From positions 26,384-90,383 of the IMG/VR virus record IMGVR_UViG_3300047476_001402: DNA of 64,000 nucleotides; one strand, given 5' to 3'. The notes beneath the pieces were generated by a model. The model searched no databases. It worked only from the letters and a program-made list of their open reading frames with translations, and was not told where the DNA came from. Source of the stretch: a virus. Positions 24,663 through 33,503 of the stretch are shown piece by piece (within the stretch, counting starts at the first letter, position 1; every line of letters begins with the position of its first letter). Made by a program: the position numbers and the translations under genes.

Positions 24663-25461
24663 ATAATTCATTAATTTCTAAATATTTTTTATATTTTCTC
24701 TCTAAACAAAAATTTCCATTATATATATATTTTAATATTTCAACTACTTCGTTTTTACGAAATATTCGTAAAACATATATTGTTTTTTTCTTTACAATTG
24801 TGCCATAGCCAAACATATACTTTTCTTTTAAATCTGTTAAAAAGGATTCTGATGCCGAATATATATTAATCGAAAATTGTGATCCCCCAGATTTAGTTTT
24901 ACCCACATATATGTTACCATCACCATCAACAATTCCTCTCAGGTAATCAGGAATAAATTCTTTTGGAACTTCTACCACAAATTCTTTACCAGTCTTATTT
25001 TTAAAAACGCCCATAGTAGCTATATCTTCAATTATAGCCTTTGAACCAAATTTTAAACTCACTTGTTTAGAGGGGCCAATATTAGTTCTTTTATCAATCC
25101 GCACTCTTTCTGTTATAGGTATTCTAGAATCTAATTGATCCCTTATAAACTCTAAAATCGACCGATCTCTTTCTTGAATATCTACACCTATCCATCTCAC
25201 ACGACCCGTATCTATTACATATCCGTCACATATCAAGAATCCTAGACTATATGCCATATTCGCAGACCATTTTGAAAAATACTGCTCATCATAAGAATAT
25301 TTTAGACGTTTATTTTTTGAATTCCGCTGTATACCGTACTTTCTTATTAGATATGATATACTATGTTCACTTTTACCTAATACCTCTGCGATTTCTTTTT
25401 GTGTTTTTCCTTCAACTACAAATTGTTGAATTATATATTCTTTGAGATTGTCGTAAGCCAT
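24652..25461 (-). CDS. LAGLIDADG homing endonuclease with N-terminal HTH
   Basis: Residues 12-38 form a helix-turn-helix (GKTQKEIAEVLGKSEHSISY). Two LAGLIDADG-like helices follow: AYSLGFLICDGYV and LRGIVDGDGNIYV, each ending in the catalytic acidic residue. It is not interrupting an obvious gene but overlaps the PurA-like gene start by about 11 bp, so it is a free-standing homing endonuclease coupled to it. Such genes are common selfish elements in phage genomes. Confidence 0.9.
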   Translation of the reverse strand: MAYDNLKEYIIQQFVVEGKTQKEIAEVLGKSEHSISYLIRKYGIQRNSKNKRLKYSYDEQYFSKWSANMAYSLGFLICDGYVIDTGRVRWIGVDIQERDRSILEFIRDQLDSRIPITERVRIDKRTNIGPSKQVSLKFGSKAIIEDIATMGVFKNKTGKEFVVEVPKEFIPDYLRGIVDGDGNIYVGKTKSGGSQFSINIYSASESFLTDLKEKYMFGYGTIVKKKTIYVLRIFRKNEVVEILKYIYNGNFCLERKYKKYLEINELYEK

Positions 25462-25505
25462 TATACATATACTTATAACGGTCTGCTTGTTTTTTTGCCA
25501 TAGTT

Positions 25506-25691
25506 TTAATCAATAAGATTTTTGATAAGTGATGAAATTGTTCGATAATCTTTTGTTACGAGGATTTGTTCTTGATTATCCAATGTTATAAGTGTCCAAT
25601 TTCTATCTGGTTCTATTCTTCTAATAGTTTTCAATGCTAATAGTTGATAAACGGACCCCCGCTCTGTGTTTAATGGTAATTCAATCATCAT
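25506..25691 (-). CDS. Small hypothetical protein, 61 aa
   Basis: This is a compact alpha/beta protein with no recognised motif. It follows a bidirectional terminator, so it is probably the first gene of its own unit running into the LAGLIDADG gene. Confidence 0.6.
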   Translation of the reverse strand: MMIELPLNTERGSVYQLLALKTIRRIEPDRNWTLITLDNQEQILVTKDYRTISSLIKNLID

Positions 25692-25698
25692 AAAATAA

Positions 25699-25730
25699 AA
25701 AAGTGGAATAAATTGCTCTATTCCACTTTT
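25699..25730. terminator. Bidirectional terminator
   Basis: AAAAGTGGAATA and TATTCCACTTTT form a 12-bp stem around an 8-nt loop. A-rich and T-rich ends make it work in both directions. It follows the VWA gene. Confidence 0.8.
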
Positions 25731-25751
25731 AAGTTTAAAATTTCGGATACT

Positions 25752-26624
25752 TTAGAGAATAATCTCTGTTTCTTCAAAATTTTGTTTCTGCTGTGGAGTA
25801 GTCTCTACTCCTGATTCTACACCCTTCTGGACGTTTTTCAACACATATTGTGCGATAATTTCTGGGATTTTTGTATAATCTTGAGTAACAATTAAATGTT
25901 CGCCAAGAAGATCACGCAAACCGTTCTCTGCTGATTGGGATCTATAACCGTGATTGATATGAATATGGATATAATTCCATTTTTCTTCAATCTTTCGAAG
26001 AAGTTCTTCGCTTGTTACTGATCCTTCTGCACCCGCATTTTCATAAGTCGCATTAATGAAAGATGCTGGAATTACTGGATGAATAGGCTCGTCACCAAAA
26101 GTGAAAATAAACCCTTTTTGTTTACGTTTTTCCCATGCATCAGTTACTACAAACCTATCAGCAAAGTCCCATACAAGACTGTAGCTTTCACCACCATTAC
26201 CACCACCATTGCCTTCGAGATATGTCCGAGTTAACCACATATCAAGTTCCTCATCACCAGATTCGAACTGTCCTACTTGGATAGGATAACGATCTGATAT
26301 ATGATCACCAACCGCAATAAAAAGAAGAGCGGCATCAGGAACCCCACCGTTGATGATAGAACTCATCAATTTTGGAAGTCCCTCCTTTACAAGATTATGA
26401 GGAATAATCCCCATAGAACCTGTAACATCCATTCCTAATATAATTGGAACTGTGTTTGGATGAACTGCTGAATCCCTTGCCTCACGAATCTTGATGGCTT
26501 TTGGTTCCATAGATTCGTGGATCATTCGCGTTTTACTTTGTTCGAAAGTATCTGCGAGAGATTTTACTGCATACGTTGCAGACCGTGTGCTTCTTGCACT
26601 AAAATCGTAAGATGAACCACCCAT
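25752..26624 (-). CDS. VWA-domain protein with intact MIDAS
   Basis: The ATG at 26624 (MGGSSYDFS) is chosen because earlier in-frame codons lie inside the upstream gene. The DVTGSMG motif near residue 75 is the DxSxS-type MIDAS metal site of von Willebrand A domains. Further acidic segments (TRTYLEGNGGGNGGESY, TFGDEP) complete the fold. Phages carry such proteins widely; partners are often AAA+ or MoxR ATPases, but none is seen nearby. Function unknown. Confidence 0.8.
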   Translation of the reverse strand: MGGSSYDFSARSTRSATYAVKSLADTFEQSKTRMIHESMEPKAIKIREARDSAVHPNTVPIILGMDVTGSMGIIPHNLVKEGLPKLMSSIINGGVPDAALLFIAVGDHISDRYPIQVGQFESGDEELDMWLTRTYLEGNGGGNGGESYSLVWDFADRFVVTDAWEKRKQKGFIFTFGDEPIHPVIPASFINATYENAGAEGSVTSEELLRKIEEKWNYIHIHINHGYRSQSAENGLRDLLGEHLIVTQDYTKIPEIIAQYVLKNVQKGVESGVETTPQQKQNFEETEIIL

Positions 26625-26628
26625 GATA

Positions 26629-27012
26629 TTATTCGAAAAGGTTTTTGTAACCAGCTTTAGCCACTTCCAACTTAATCGCAAGATTACGAAGTTTTACACC
26701 AATCTCGATATGTTTAGCAACAAATCCATCAACATCGAAGTCGCTAGCCAACACAAGACTGTTAGCATCCCTCGGAGAAAGGTCCAACATATTGTTTTGA
26801 TCACGTTTCAGGTCTTTTACTTCCTGTTCCATGTCTTCGATCTTGCGCTTATACTTTAGTTGAGCAATCTCAACAATAGAGATCGCACGATCTTTCCTAA
26901 TTTTACTATTAGGACGGGTAAGAGTATTAAAAAACTTCCCCGTCAATTCTGGCTCATCATCTGTGCCAATTACATTATCAATATCACTCACTGTATCTGT
27001 TGTATCACTCAT
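26629..27012 (-). CDS. Hypothetical coiled-coil protein, 127 aa
   Basis: It has an acidic N-terminus, then a Lys/Glu-rich coiled-coil (KYKRKIEDMEQEVKDLKRDQ) and a helical C-terminus. It ends 4 bp before the VWA start, so the two are coupled and may form a pair. Confidence 0.65.
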   Translation of the reverse strand: MSDTTDTVSDIDNVIGTDDEPELTGKFFNTLTRPNSKIRKDRAISIVEIAQLKYKRKIEDMEQEVKDLKRDQNNMLDLSPRDANSLVLASDFDVDGFVAKHIEIGVKLRNLAIKLEVAKAGYKNLFE

Positions 27013-27054
27013 AGAGGTCTTTATTATAGGTTATGTTGTTATCTTTGTCAATTG

Positions 27055-27687
27055 TTATTCGCTGTATTTTTCCCAATCGTCTTTGAATCTGTCTTTTAAT
27101 TTCTGAAAATATTCATTAGTTTTAATCTTACACATCCAAGTATTGCCACAAAAAGCACCATTAGTTTCAGTACCTTTACATATAACGCCTTCCTTTAAAC
27201 CATATACGTTATCTCGGACACTTTGGATAAATTCATCATTAAGATTTCCTGCATATACAACTTTAGGAATCGGAACCACTTCATCAAGTGTTTTTACAAA
27301 TTCCAAGGGTTTAAGAAATTTTCGCTGTTTATGTCCGACCATAATATCAAAAAATACCAGATCGTGTGGTTCATCTTCATGATGTCCTGCAAAAGAATTT
27401 TCCCCCAAGAATTCCCCAAAAACGACAATCTCTCTATAATCACGCAAAGATTTCTCTTTCTTGAAGACATTTTCTAGGGGTTCCTTGTATTTCGAATTGA
27501 AGATTTCTACCATTTCTTTCCAGAATGGAGTAGTCTCATTAATAAGCTGTGTCCTCGTTCCAAAACAATCGAATCCTCTTTTTTGGGTATATTTTGCTCT
27601 GAAATTGCTGCCATCAAGTTTGTCGAAGGCTATACAATTTTGACGGGGAGCCTTGCTACTGTTTATAATGGAAGGGTACTCAATCAT
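27055..27687 (-). CDS. RNA ligase (Rnl2-like nucleotidyltransferase)
   Basis: The FDKLDGSNFRA segment near residue 21 is the KxDG active site of ATP-dependent RNA ligases, and GVICKG and KIKTNEY match the later nucleotidyltransferase motifs. At 210 residues it is a minimal ligase domain. In phages, RNA ligases repair tRNAs cut by host anticodon nucleases. That fits the many tRNAs in this genome, but no kinase/phosphatase partner is in the window. It overlaps the next gene by 4 bp. Confidence 0.85.
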   Translation of the reverse strand: MIEYPSIINSSKAPRQNCIAFDKLDGSNFRAKYTQKRGFDCFGTRTQLINETTPFWKEMVEIFNSKYKEPLENVFKKEKSLRDYREIVVFGEFLGENSFAGHHEDEPHDLVFFDIMVGHKQRKFLKPLEFVKTLDEVVPIPKVVYAGNLNDEFIQSVRDNVYGLKEGVICKGTETNGAFCGNTWMCKIKTNEYFQKLKDRFKDDWEKYSE

Positions 27688-27884
27688 ATTTGTAATGTAT
27701 AATCCTCATCAATCTCATATTCATCTAACATAAATCGTTCAACATCTTCTATCTGACCAATAGAAAGATGCACTTCAATTTCTTCATGACAACAGCCTTT
27801 AGAACATATCTTCATCTTTCTAATAACCATAGGTTTTAATGCCTTAATGGTTAAGTCGTCGTATATTGACTGTTCTCCAATCAC
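27684..27884 (-). CDS. Small hypothetical protein with a CSKGCC motif, 66 aa
   Basis: It is coupled at both ends (overlaps of 4 bp) to the RNA ligase and the clamp loader. A CSKGCC cluster could bind metal. No family recognised. Confidence 0.6.
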   Translation of the reverse strand: MIGEQSIYDDLTIKALKPMVIRKMKICSKGCCHEEIEVHLSIGQIEDVERFMLDEYEIDEDYTLQI

Positions 27885-28786
27885 AATTTCTGTCCTAGGT
27901 TGAATAATAATGCACTAAAGTTGATTTCTGTATCAGCAACAAATGCATCGCGATACATATATTCTGAAATCAATAGCACTGCAACAGTATTACACTCTGC
28001 AACGTATAAGTCAAACAAAGATTTCATCAATTGATGATAATTGTTTGCAAATTTATCAGAATTTTCTACAACAAATTTACGAATAGCAAAAACATCTTCC
28101 TTCGCTTTCAGCTTTGTCTTAATTAACAATGCAACTCCAGTATCTTTTTTGAACTTATATATGAATTTTCCTGTAGAGCAATTCCTTTGTAGTTCGTTAA
28201 TAGTCTTACGAATATCAGGAAAATGAGTCTTTACTAGAAGTCGAACATTTGATATCTGATCCTCTCCAACTACAATATTCTCTGCTTTCAGAATTGTTGC
28301 AACTCTTCGAAGAACATCACCCTCAGGAACATTGAATGTAAATTCTTGACAACGTGACCGAATCGCTTCGATGATTTTCGAACGATAATTACCCGTGAGA
28401 ATGAATTTAACCTCATCCAAATATTCTTCAAGGGTTACGCGCAATGCTTGTTGAAATACCGTGCTTGCACCATCCACCTCATTAAGAATGACTAGCTTAG
28501 GATTACCATCAATACTTGCGATTTCAATATATCCTTGGATTTTCTCTCGTAATACATCAATGGTACCTTGCTCAGATGCATTGATAATCATATAAGAGTT
28601 GGGCGAAAACTTATCAGCAAGAATTTTCGCCATTGAACTTTTTCCCGTTCCCGGACTTCCTGTAAATAGGAGATTATTAGGTATTTCCTTTAAATTGGTG
28701 AAAAAGCTTTTATCTTCCTCATTTAGGAGGATATCTTCTATTGTTTTCGGACTATATTTGATAGTCCATACTTGATTAATTGTCAT
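27881..28786 (-). CDS. Clamp loader small subunit (T4 gp44/RFC-like)
   Basis: The AAA+ features are complete: FTGSPGTGKSS (Walker A, near residue 45), LVILNEVDG (Walker B-like) and an SRCQEF arginine finger. This fits a T4 gp44 or RFC small subunit, which loads the sliding clamp on the phage replisome. The length (301 aa) is near that of gp44. The clamp and gp62-type partners are not in this window. Confidence 0.92.
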   Translation of the reverse strand: MTINQVWTIKYSPKTIEDILLNEEDKSFFTNLKEIPNNLLFTGSPGTGKSSMAKILADKFSPNSYMIINASEQGTIDVLREKIQGYIEIASIDGNPKLVILNEVDGASTVFQQALRVTLEEYLDEVKFILTGNYRSKIIEAIRSRCQEFTFNVPEGDVLRRVATILKAENIVVGEDQISNVRLLVKTHFPDIRKTINELQRNCSTGKFIYKFKKDTGVALLIKTKLKAKEDVFAIRKFVVENSDKFANNYHQLMKSLFDLYVAECNTVAVLLISEYMYRDAFVADTEINFSALLFNLGQKL

Positions 28787-28961
28787 TTTTTTGATATAAA
28801 AATGGTTTGCTTATAACAACTTTTACATTATTATCTTTCATTCTTTGTAGGAAGTCTCTGAGCATTCTTTTAAAATTTTCGCTCGGAGGCGGAGAAGAGG
28901 GCGTAGGGATACTATCACATTCGAGATAAGGAATCCCCTCCTTTGTATATTTCCAATGCAT
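28776..28961 (-). CDS. Small hypothetical protein, 61 aa
   Basis: It overlaps the clamp loader start by 11 bp. It has a Pro/Ser-rich middle (IPTPSSPPPSENF) and a basic helical end. No family recognised. Confidence 0.55.
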   Translation of the reverse strand: MHWKYTKEGIPYLECDSIPTPSSPPPSENFKRMLRDFLQRMKDNNVKVVISKPFLYQKNDN

Positions 28962-28962
28962 A

Positions 28963-29112
28963 TTAGTAGCATTTACTGTTCGTAGTTCCCCACACGAAAC
29001 AGTGCAATCCTAAAAAGATTAAACTTGCTCCAAATCCGAAACATGTATAAAGACCTGTATAGACAAGTCCTAGTGCTATTAATTTATAATTTTTCTTTAT
29101 TGTGTCTAACAT
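28963..29112 (-). CDS. Small membrane protein, 49 aa
   Basis: The frame (MLDTIKKNYK then a Leu/Gly-rich segment ending FVWGTTNSKCY) predicts one or two transmembrane helices. It ends 1 bp before the next start and overlaps the upstream gene by 29 bp. Role unknown. Confidence 0.55.
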   Translation of the reverse strand: MLDTIKKNYKLIALGLVYTGLYTCFGFGASLIFLGLHCFVWGTTNSKCY

Positions 29113-29332
29113 ATTTGTAATTTCCTATTGTGAACGGATGTCCCTTTTCTACTTCTCCTTTTGCCCATGAAGTATCTAATTCAAGCTGTTCGTAAACAGA
29201 CCAAAGGTACTCTAAAGTCTCGGATTCGCTTTCACTAGCCTTTTCGAAGAGACTTTTACAATCTCTTATAATTCCCGCACTATCAAGATTTGTTTTTAAA
29301 ACTTTCTCAGCCGTTGATAAGGGTGTTTCCAT
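29084..29332 (-). CDS. Hypothetical protein, 82 aa
   Basis: It is acidic and helical in its first two thirds (RDCKSLFEKASESESETLEYL). It overlaps both neighbours. No domain seen. Confidence 0.6.
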   Translation of the reverse strand: METPLSTAEKVLKTNLDSAGIIRDCKSLFEKASESESETLEYLWSVYEQLELDTSWAKGEVEKGHPFTIGNYKYVRHNKEKL

Positions 29333-29489
29333 TATATTTCAAAATAGGTGAAGGGTTCTGTTCTGTTACTTGGATGCTCTGTAATTGAGTCAAAAGATTG
29401 ATAACATGGTTGACTTGATCGGTAGGAATAGAAAAGGTTTGATATCCTACTGTTACATTAATACGATTAGTGCTAATTAAATTTGCCAT
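29307..29489 (-). CDS. Small hypothetical protein, 60 aa
   Basis: It overlaps the next gene by 26 bp. It is a short beta/alpha protein (INVTVGYQTFSIPTDQVNHVINLL). No family recognised. Confidence 0.6.
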   Translation of the reverse strand: MANLISTNRINVTVGYQTFSIPTDQVNHVINLLTQLQSIQVTEQNPSPILKYNGNTLING

Positions 29490-29519
29490 GTAGTAAGATA
29501 CTAGACGGGTATAATCGAT

Positions 29520-29711
29520 TCAAGACTGTTTTCTGTAAATCTTTGAAAAGTCTGTAATTTGCATATAATACTCTTTTTTAGTATCTTCGTGATATGCAGT
29601 CAAACTTTCACAATCAGTATACGTGAAAATCGTGTAATCTCCATTACGACTCGCATCTTCAGGACATACTAATTTTTTCCGAAATGTTTTAAAATCTGTT
29701 AAAAGTGTCAT
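29520..29711 (-). CDS. Small hypothetical protein, 63 aa
   Basis: This is the first gene of the minus-strand clamp-loader unit. It diverges from the plus-strand gene at 29752 across about 40 bp that hold promoters. No family recognised. Confidence 0.6.
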   Translation of the reverse strand: MTLLTDFKTFRKKLVCPEDASRNGDYTIFTYTDCESLTAYHEDTKKEYYMQITDFSKIYRKQS

Positions 29712-29740
29712 TTGATTATTACTATTATACAGAGTAAACT
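29712..29740 (+). promoter_or_regulatory. Possible promoter for the 29752 gene
   Basis: TTGATT at 29712-29717, a 17-bp spacer and TAAACT at 29735-29740 precede the ATG at 29752. The leader would be about 5 nt. A TATAAT-like element on the other strand may serve the divergent gene. Confidence 0.45.
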
Positions 29741-29751
29741 ACATAATCATC

Positions 29752-29997
29752 ATGTCAACTGAAATTAAAAAATACGGATTTTATGCATATATCAAAGGTC
29801 TTGAAAAAGGGCTCGGATTAGTCGTTCTAGATGTCGGTAAGAACATAACAGGTATCAAACTATGTGTTGGTAAAAGTGAACACTTTTCTATTCCTAAAGA
29901 ATCTTTCGAAACCTTGTTAGCATATGATACATTAGAATTCGTGGAAACAGTTCCTAAGTTTGTATGGAAAGAAATGAAAAGAAACCTTGCATCGTAG
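29752..29997 (+). CDS. Hypothetical protein, 81 aa
   Basis: It is beta-rich at the N-terminus and basic at the C-terminus. It ends inside the promoter of the exonuclease gene, with which it may share regulation. No family recognised. Confidence 0.65.
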   Translation: MSTEIKKYGFYAYIKGLEKGLGLVVLDVGKNITGIKLCVGKSEHFSIPKESFETLLAYDTLEFVETVPKFVWKEMKRNLAS

Positions 29998-30015
29998 CAA
30001 AGAGGGAATTATAGT
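29987..30015 (+). promoter_or_regulatory. Sigma70-like promoter, leaderless
   Basis: TTGCAT at 29987-29992, a 17-bp spacer and TATAGT at 30010-30015 are followed by ATG at 30021, so the predicted +1 falls on the start codon. Confidence 0.6.
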
Positions 30016-30020
30016 CGTCT

Positions 30021-30953
30021 ATGCAATACGGCAAACTTATTATTGATGGAAACAATTTTCTATTTCGTGCATTTTTTACCAAACGACCTGAAAAAATCAT
30101 AGAAGGGGTAAATGCAACAGCCATTCACCAATTCCTTCACATGTTTCGAACTATGGTTACGAGATTCGAGCCGAAAGAAATCTATCTAACCTGGGATAAA
30201 AAATTAAATCCTACTAAACTAAACTTCCGTAAAGAGTTGGTTCCTTATAAGGAACAAAGAACAGAAACCGAACATACCGAAAAGATGTTTGCAACAATCC
30301 CGATCATTCAGGAATTCTTGGATAATTTAGGCGTTGTTACTATATACCCCGTTAATATGGAGGCAGATGACGTTATCCGGTTCTGTGCTATAAATGATAC
30401 AAAATCTACGATCATAGTATCCTCAGATAATGATTTATTTCAATTGGTTACGGAGGAGGTTCATCAGTATATTCCTACTAAAAATATCATTCTTACCTTG
30501 GAAAATTTTGAAGAAGTTGTCTCGGTTAAGCCTGAGCAATATCTAGGATATAAAGCTATCTTAGGTGATAAATCTGATAATATTTCTGGACTCTGTGGGC
30601 ACGGTCCTGTCAAATCGAAAATTCTTACTGAAAGACTGACACAAATTATCGTACAAAATAATTGTACTGTTCAAGAAGCAGTTGCATCTGTATTAAACCC
30701 AGAGGACGCTACAATTATTTGTCGAAATCTTCGTGTTATGGATCTTGGTTATACTGAGACTGAACAGCCAGAAGAATATGGCTTTTATAGAGAACAAGTA
30801 AAAGCTTCTAATACTTCCTTTGATACTGCTAAATTGAAAGAACTGTTTTATAGATTTGAAATGCACCAATTTCTTAGAGAGTTTGGAAATTGGAATAAAC
30901 TATTCAATCCTGATTACGATAATAGTGATTTACTTTCACAGATTGTGATGTAA
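30021..30953 (+). CDS. 5'-3' exonuclease / RNase H (FEN family)
   Basis: The N-terminus KLIIDGNNFLFRAFF is the first acidic motif of FEN nucleases. MEADDVIRFCA and SSDNDLFQL give two more acidic clusters, and GDKSDNISGL is the helix-hairpin-helix entry. The family removes RNA primers and flaps (T4 RNase H) or degrades host DNA. The length (310 aa) matches T4 RNase H. It is transcribed from its own leaderless promoter. Confidence 0.93.
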   Translation: MQYGKLIIDGNNFLFRAFFTKRPEKIIEGVNATAIHQFLHMFRTMVTRFEPKEIYLTWDKKLNPTKLNFRKELVPYKEQRTETEHTEKMFATIPIIQEFLDNLGVVTIYPVNMEADDVIRFCAINDTKSTIIVSSDNDLFQLVTEEVHQYIPTKNIILTLENFEEVVSVKPEQYLGYKAILGDKSDNISGLCGHGPVKSKILTERLTQIIVQNNCTVQEAVASVLNPEDATIICRNLRVMDLGYTETEQPEEYGFYREQVKASNTSFDTAKLKELFYRFEMHQFLREFGNWNKLFNPDYDNSDLLSQIVM

Positions 30954-30964
30954 ATATAACTATT

Positions 30965-31150
30965 ATGCAAATATTACAAAATACACCTATCTCATGTCGC
31001 TCTTGTGGACAGATGACCCCTGGTAGGGAGCAACCAGTAAGAAAAACCGATGGCTCTTTAGTTATGGAGTGTAACTGGCGATGTGGTAGATGTGGAACAT
31101 ATCTAAAACATGGTATAACTCGTATAGTCGAACCAGCAAAAACAAAATAA
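30965..31150 (+). CDS. Small zinc-ribbon protein, 61 aa
   Basis: CRSCGQ near residue 11 and CNWRCGRCG near residue 37 form a four-cysteine zinc ribbon. The stop overlaps the next ATG (TAATG). Function unknown; probably nucleic-acid or protein binding. Confidence 0.7.
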   Translation: MQILQNTPISCRSCGQMTPGREQPVRKTDGSLVMECNWRCGRCGTYLKHGITRIVEPAKTK

Positions 31151-31548
31151 TGAAAACTAGTAAAAAAATACTATATGCTTTATTATCCTTTCTTATTATA
31201 GGTATAATAAGTGGTGGGTTATCTATAGGTTTCGAACTTTTCTTCGGTTTTGCTTTTTGGAAGACGTTCTTTTTTATCTCTGTTGTTCAATTTGTTGGAC
31301 CTATGTTGTGGAACAAATATTACGAATCAGCACAATTAATAAATCTTGCAAAAGAATATGCTGCAAAACCATTTAAAAGATATATGATAAATTTGAACTG
31401 TGCTCATTGCGGACAAATAAATACCGTTGAAATGGATTTAGCAGAAACAGAATTTAAATGTACCAATTGTAAAAAAGATAATGGTATTCATATTGAATTT
31501 ATGACGGCGGCAATAACTGTTCCTGTTAGTGAAACGAACTTCCTATGA
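31150..31548 (+). CDS. Membrane protein with C-terminal zinc ribbon, 132 aa
   Basis: The ATG at 31150 (MKTSKKILYALLSFLI) overlaps the upstream stop. Two hydrophobic helices span residues 8-60. The soluble end has CAHCG and CTNCKK, a zinc ribbon. Unknown function. Confidence 0.7.
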   Translation: MKTSKKILYALLSFLIIGIISGGLSIGFELFFGFAFWKTFFFISVVQFVGPMLWNKYYESAQLINLAKEYAAKPFKRYMINLNCAHCGQINTVEMDLAETEFKCTNCKKDNGIHIEFMTAAITVPVSETNFL

Positions 31549-31991
31549 GCTTATTGAAGCCTGATATAGAATATGATCCGTCTAAAAGAATAGATATGTA
31601 TATTCCTACGAGGAATACTGCTATCGTCCCCGAGATAGAAAAAACTGCCACTGTTTCTAGCAGGGACGAATTACATTTACATTTACTACAATTCGCCAAT
31701 AACTTCACAGATGCAGAAATTTTACGTTTTTATAAATTGTCCAGTATGACATTTAAAACTAGTGTAAACGTTTTGGATAGTATTTCATTTTTAGAAAAAT
31801 TCTCTGTTCTGTATATAGGTGCCCTTCGCAAAGAATTTCCATCCAAAGATTTCTCCGATATCGAAAAATCTTTATTAACTATAAAAGAATCAATTGCAGA
31901 AATTCTAAAGCATGATAATGTAGAGAACAAGTTTATCATTCCTATGATGTTAGGGATGATCGAAGGACTATTAAATTATGAAAATTATTAA
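31545..31991 (+). CDS. Hypothetical protein, 148 aa
   Basis: Coupled to the membrane protein by a 4-bp overlap. It is largely helical, with ISFLEKFSVLYIGALRKEFP and several Lys/Glu helices. No family recognised. Confidence 0.65.
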   Translation: MSLLKPDIEYDPSKRIDMYIPTRNTAIVPEIEKTATVSSRDELHLHLLQFANNFTDAEILRFYKLSSMTFKTSVNVLDSISFLEKFSVLYIGALRKEFPSKDFSDIEKSLLTIKESIAEILKHDNVENKFIIPMMLGMIEGLLNYENY

Positions 31992-32550
31992 AAGATTAGG
32001 AAAAGAGTATTATAAACCAAATACTAATGAAGTAGATTGGTCTAAAGTAATAGGAAAAAATTGTGTAATAGATTGCTCCACCTGCACTGGAGAATCAGGC
32101 GCATACTCAGAGTTATTGATTGAGGATTTTGATCATAACACACAACTATTGAAATATAAGTTTGATGGTGATTCGTTTTGGGTTGAAGAAGGCTTTTACG
32201 GAACTTGGGTACTAATGTTCGTCTTCGAGAATGAAGAACCTGTCAAGAAATCCACTCTTTCGGATGAGATGAAGTTGTTACTTGAACACGCAAAAGAGCG
32301 AACAGAGGATAATCAACAACGTCCGTTTTATCCCCCACCATGGCCGACAATTCCAAAACCTTATTATAATAAAGGTATTAGATGTTCTAAATGTGGTATA
32401 GATTTTGGTAATGGGCCAATCGGATATGTATGTCCTAATCATCCATGCCCTTCTGGGCTAGGCGGAGTTTATTGTTATAACAGTATAGTCAAAGAATACC
32501 CCAGCGAATATGATACTGGTTGTGCTACGGGCTCATTATATGCAGATTAA
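31978..32550 (+). CDS. Hypothetical protein with Cys motifs, 190 aa
   Basis: It overlaps the upstream gene by 14 bp. It contains DCSTCTGE near residue 32 and CSKCGIDFGNG with CPNHPCP in the C-terminal half, consistent with a zinc-binding domain. The middle has a Pro-rich YPPPWPTIPKP segment. Function unknown. Confidence 0.65.
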   Translation: MKIIKRLGKEYYKPNTNEVDWSKVIGKNCVIDCSTCTGESGAYSELLIEDFDHNTQLLKYKFDGDSFWVEEGFYGTWVLMFVFENEEPVKKSTLSDEMKLLLEHAKERTEDNQQRPFYPPPWPTIPKPYYNKGIRCSKCGIDFGNGPIGYVCPNHPCPSGLGGVYCYNSIVKEYPSEYDTGCATGSLYAD

Positions 32551-32560
32551 TTTAAAATAA

Positions 32561-33100
32561 ATGGAAAATATACAATCCTTCATCCTACCGGATATTAAAA
32601 AACCGGAAAAACCTAAAAAAGCGCCAAAAAAGATTATCGATACCAAAGAACGCCTTGTTCGCATTAATCGAGAAGTCCCCTGTGCATATTGTTCAGAAAT
32701 AAAAATTCTAAATCCAGACCAGTATCAACTATTATTTGATACTTATGGTTCGGATGAAAGAGTATCCGCTGAATACAAATGTAAACCGTGTCAAATGAAA
32801 GAGCGATCCAATCCTGTTGAATTTGGAATTGTTCACGGTGAACTTCTTCATAATCTTTCGAAAGATTTAAAAGAGATGTTTGATCCGTTCAATACATCAT
32901 TCAAAACACAGCAAGACTTCCAAGTTCTCAATAATATTTTAACGGAAAGACTGAAAAAGGAACATATCACTTCCTTCAATATCCTGCTTTCCAGGGACAA
33001 CCTAGCCAAAGGTGTCCAAATTAAAGATTTCCCATTTGTGGGAGTAGTGAATCTAAAAATATATGAAAACCGAAACGAACGTATCCAAATTATCCGATAA
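32561..33100 (+). CDS. Hypothetical zinc-finger-like protein, 179 aa
   Basis: It begins with a Pro/Lys-rich basic stretch. CAYCSE near residue 47 and CKPCQMKE near residue 77 form a CxxC...CxxC zinc site. It overlaps the following gene by 38 bp. It may be a structural or assembly gene, since the tail tube follows, but this is not shown. Confidence 0.6.
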   Translation: MENIQSFILPDIKKPEKPKKAPKKIIDTKERLVRINREVPCAYCSEIKILNPDQYQLLFDTYGSDERVSAEYKCKPCQMKERSNPVEFGIVHGELLHNLSKDLKEMFDPFNTSFKTQQDFQVLNNILTERLKKEHITSFNILLSRDNLAKGVQIKDFPFVGVVNLKIYENRNERIQIIR

Positions 33101-33386
33101 ATATAAAATTCTACCCGCTGCCGAAATGTCGCTAGATGAAGCCGCAAAATGGGTAGCACTATGTAATGCATTGAAATTCGTTAATAATATGAGTCAATTA
33201 ACAGGGAAAAATATTGAAGAAAAAGATATTTCACATGGTGATTTACTGACTTATATTAATAATGTCAGTGGAGACATCAAGACTTGTATAGAGAAAACTG
33301 GTGGAATTCCTTATAAGTATTCCCTTCGAGGAAGTACAGAAGAATCGAATAATACAGAAGAACTAACATACGAATTCTTAGCATGA
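33063..33386 (+). CDS. Hypothetical protein, 107 aa
   Basis: A helical acidic protein ending before a terminator. No motifs recognised. It overlaps the preceding gene. Confidence 0.6.
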   Translation: MKTETNVSKLSDKYKILPAAEMSLDEAAKWVALCNALKFVNNMSQLTGKNIEEKDISHGDLLTYINNVSGDIKTCIEKTGGIPYKYSLRGSTEESNNTEELTYEFLA

Positions 33387-33436
33387 AGCAGGACTAGTTT
33401 CTTACAGTATTCGAGAATGGACTGAATAAAATAAAA

Positions 33437-33468
33437 AACCCGTTAGAAAATTCTAACGGGTTTTTTAT
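33437..33468. terminator. Terminator between regulatory and tail genes
   Basis: AACCCGTTAGAA and TTCTAACGGGTT form a 12-bp stem followed by T6 and preceded by A6. Confidence 0.85.
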
Positions 33469-33503
33469 TTTATAGATTTGTGTTTTTAGTGATAAATAAT
33501 TAC

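Noticed and set aside
24652-25461. Intron-encoded endonuclease inside the PurA-like gene
   Set aside because: The PurA-like gene is intact and the endonuclease lies upstream of it, so it is free-standing.
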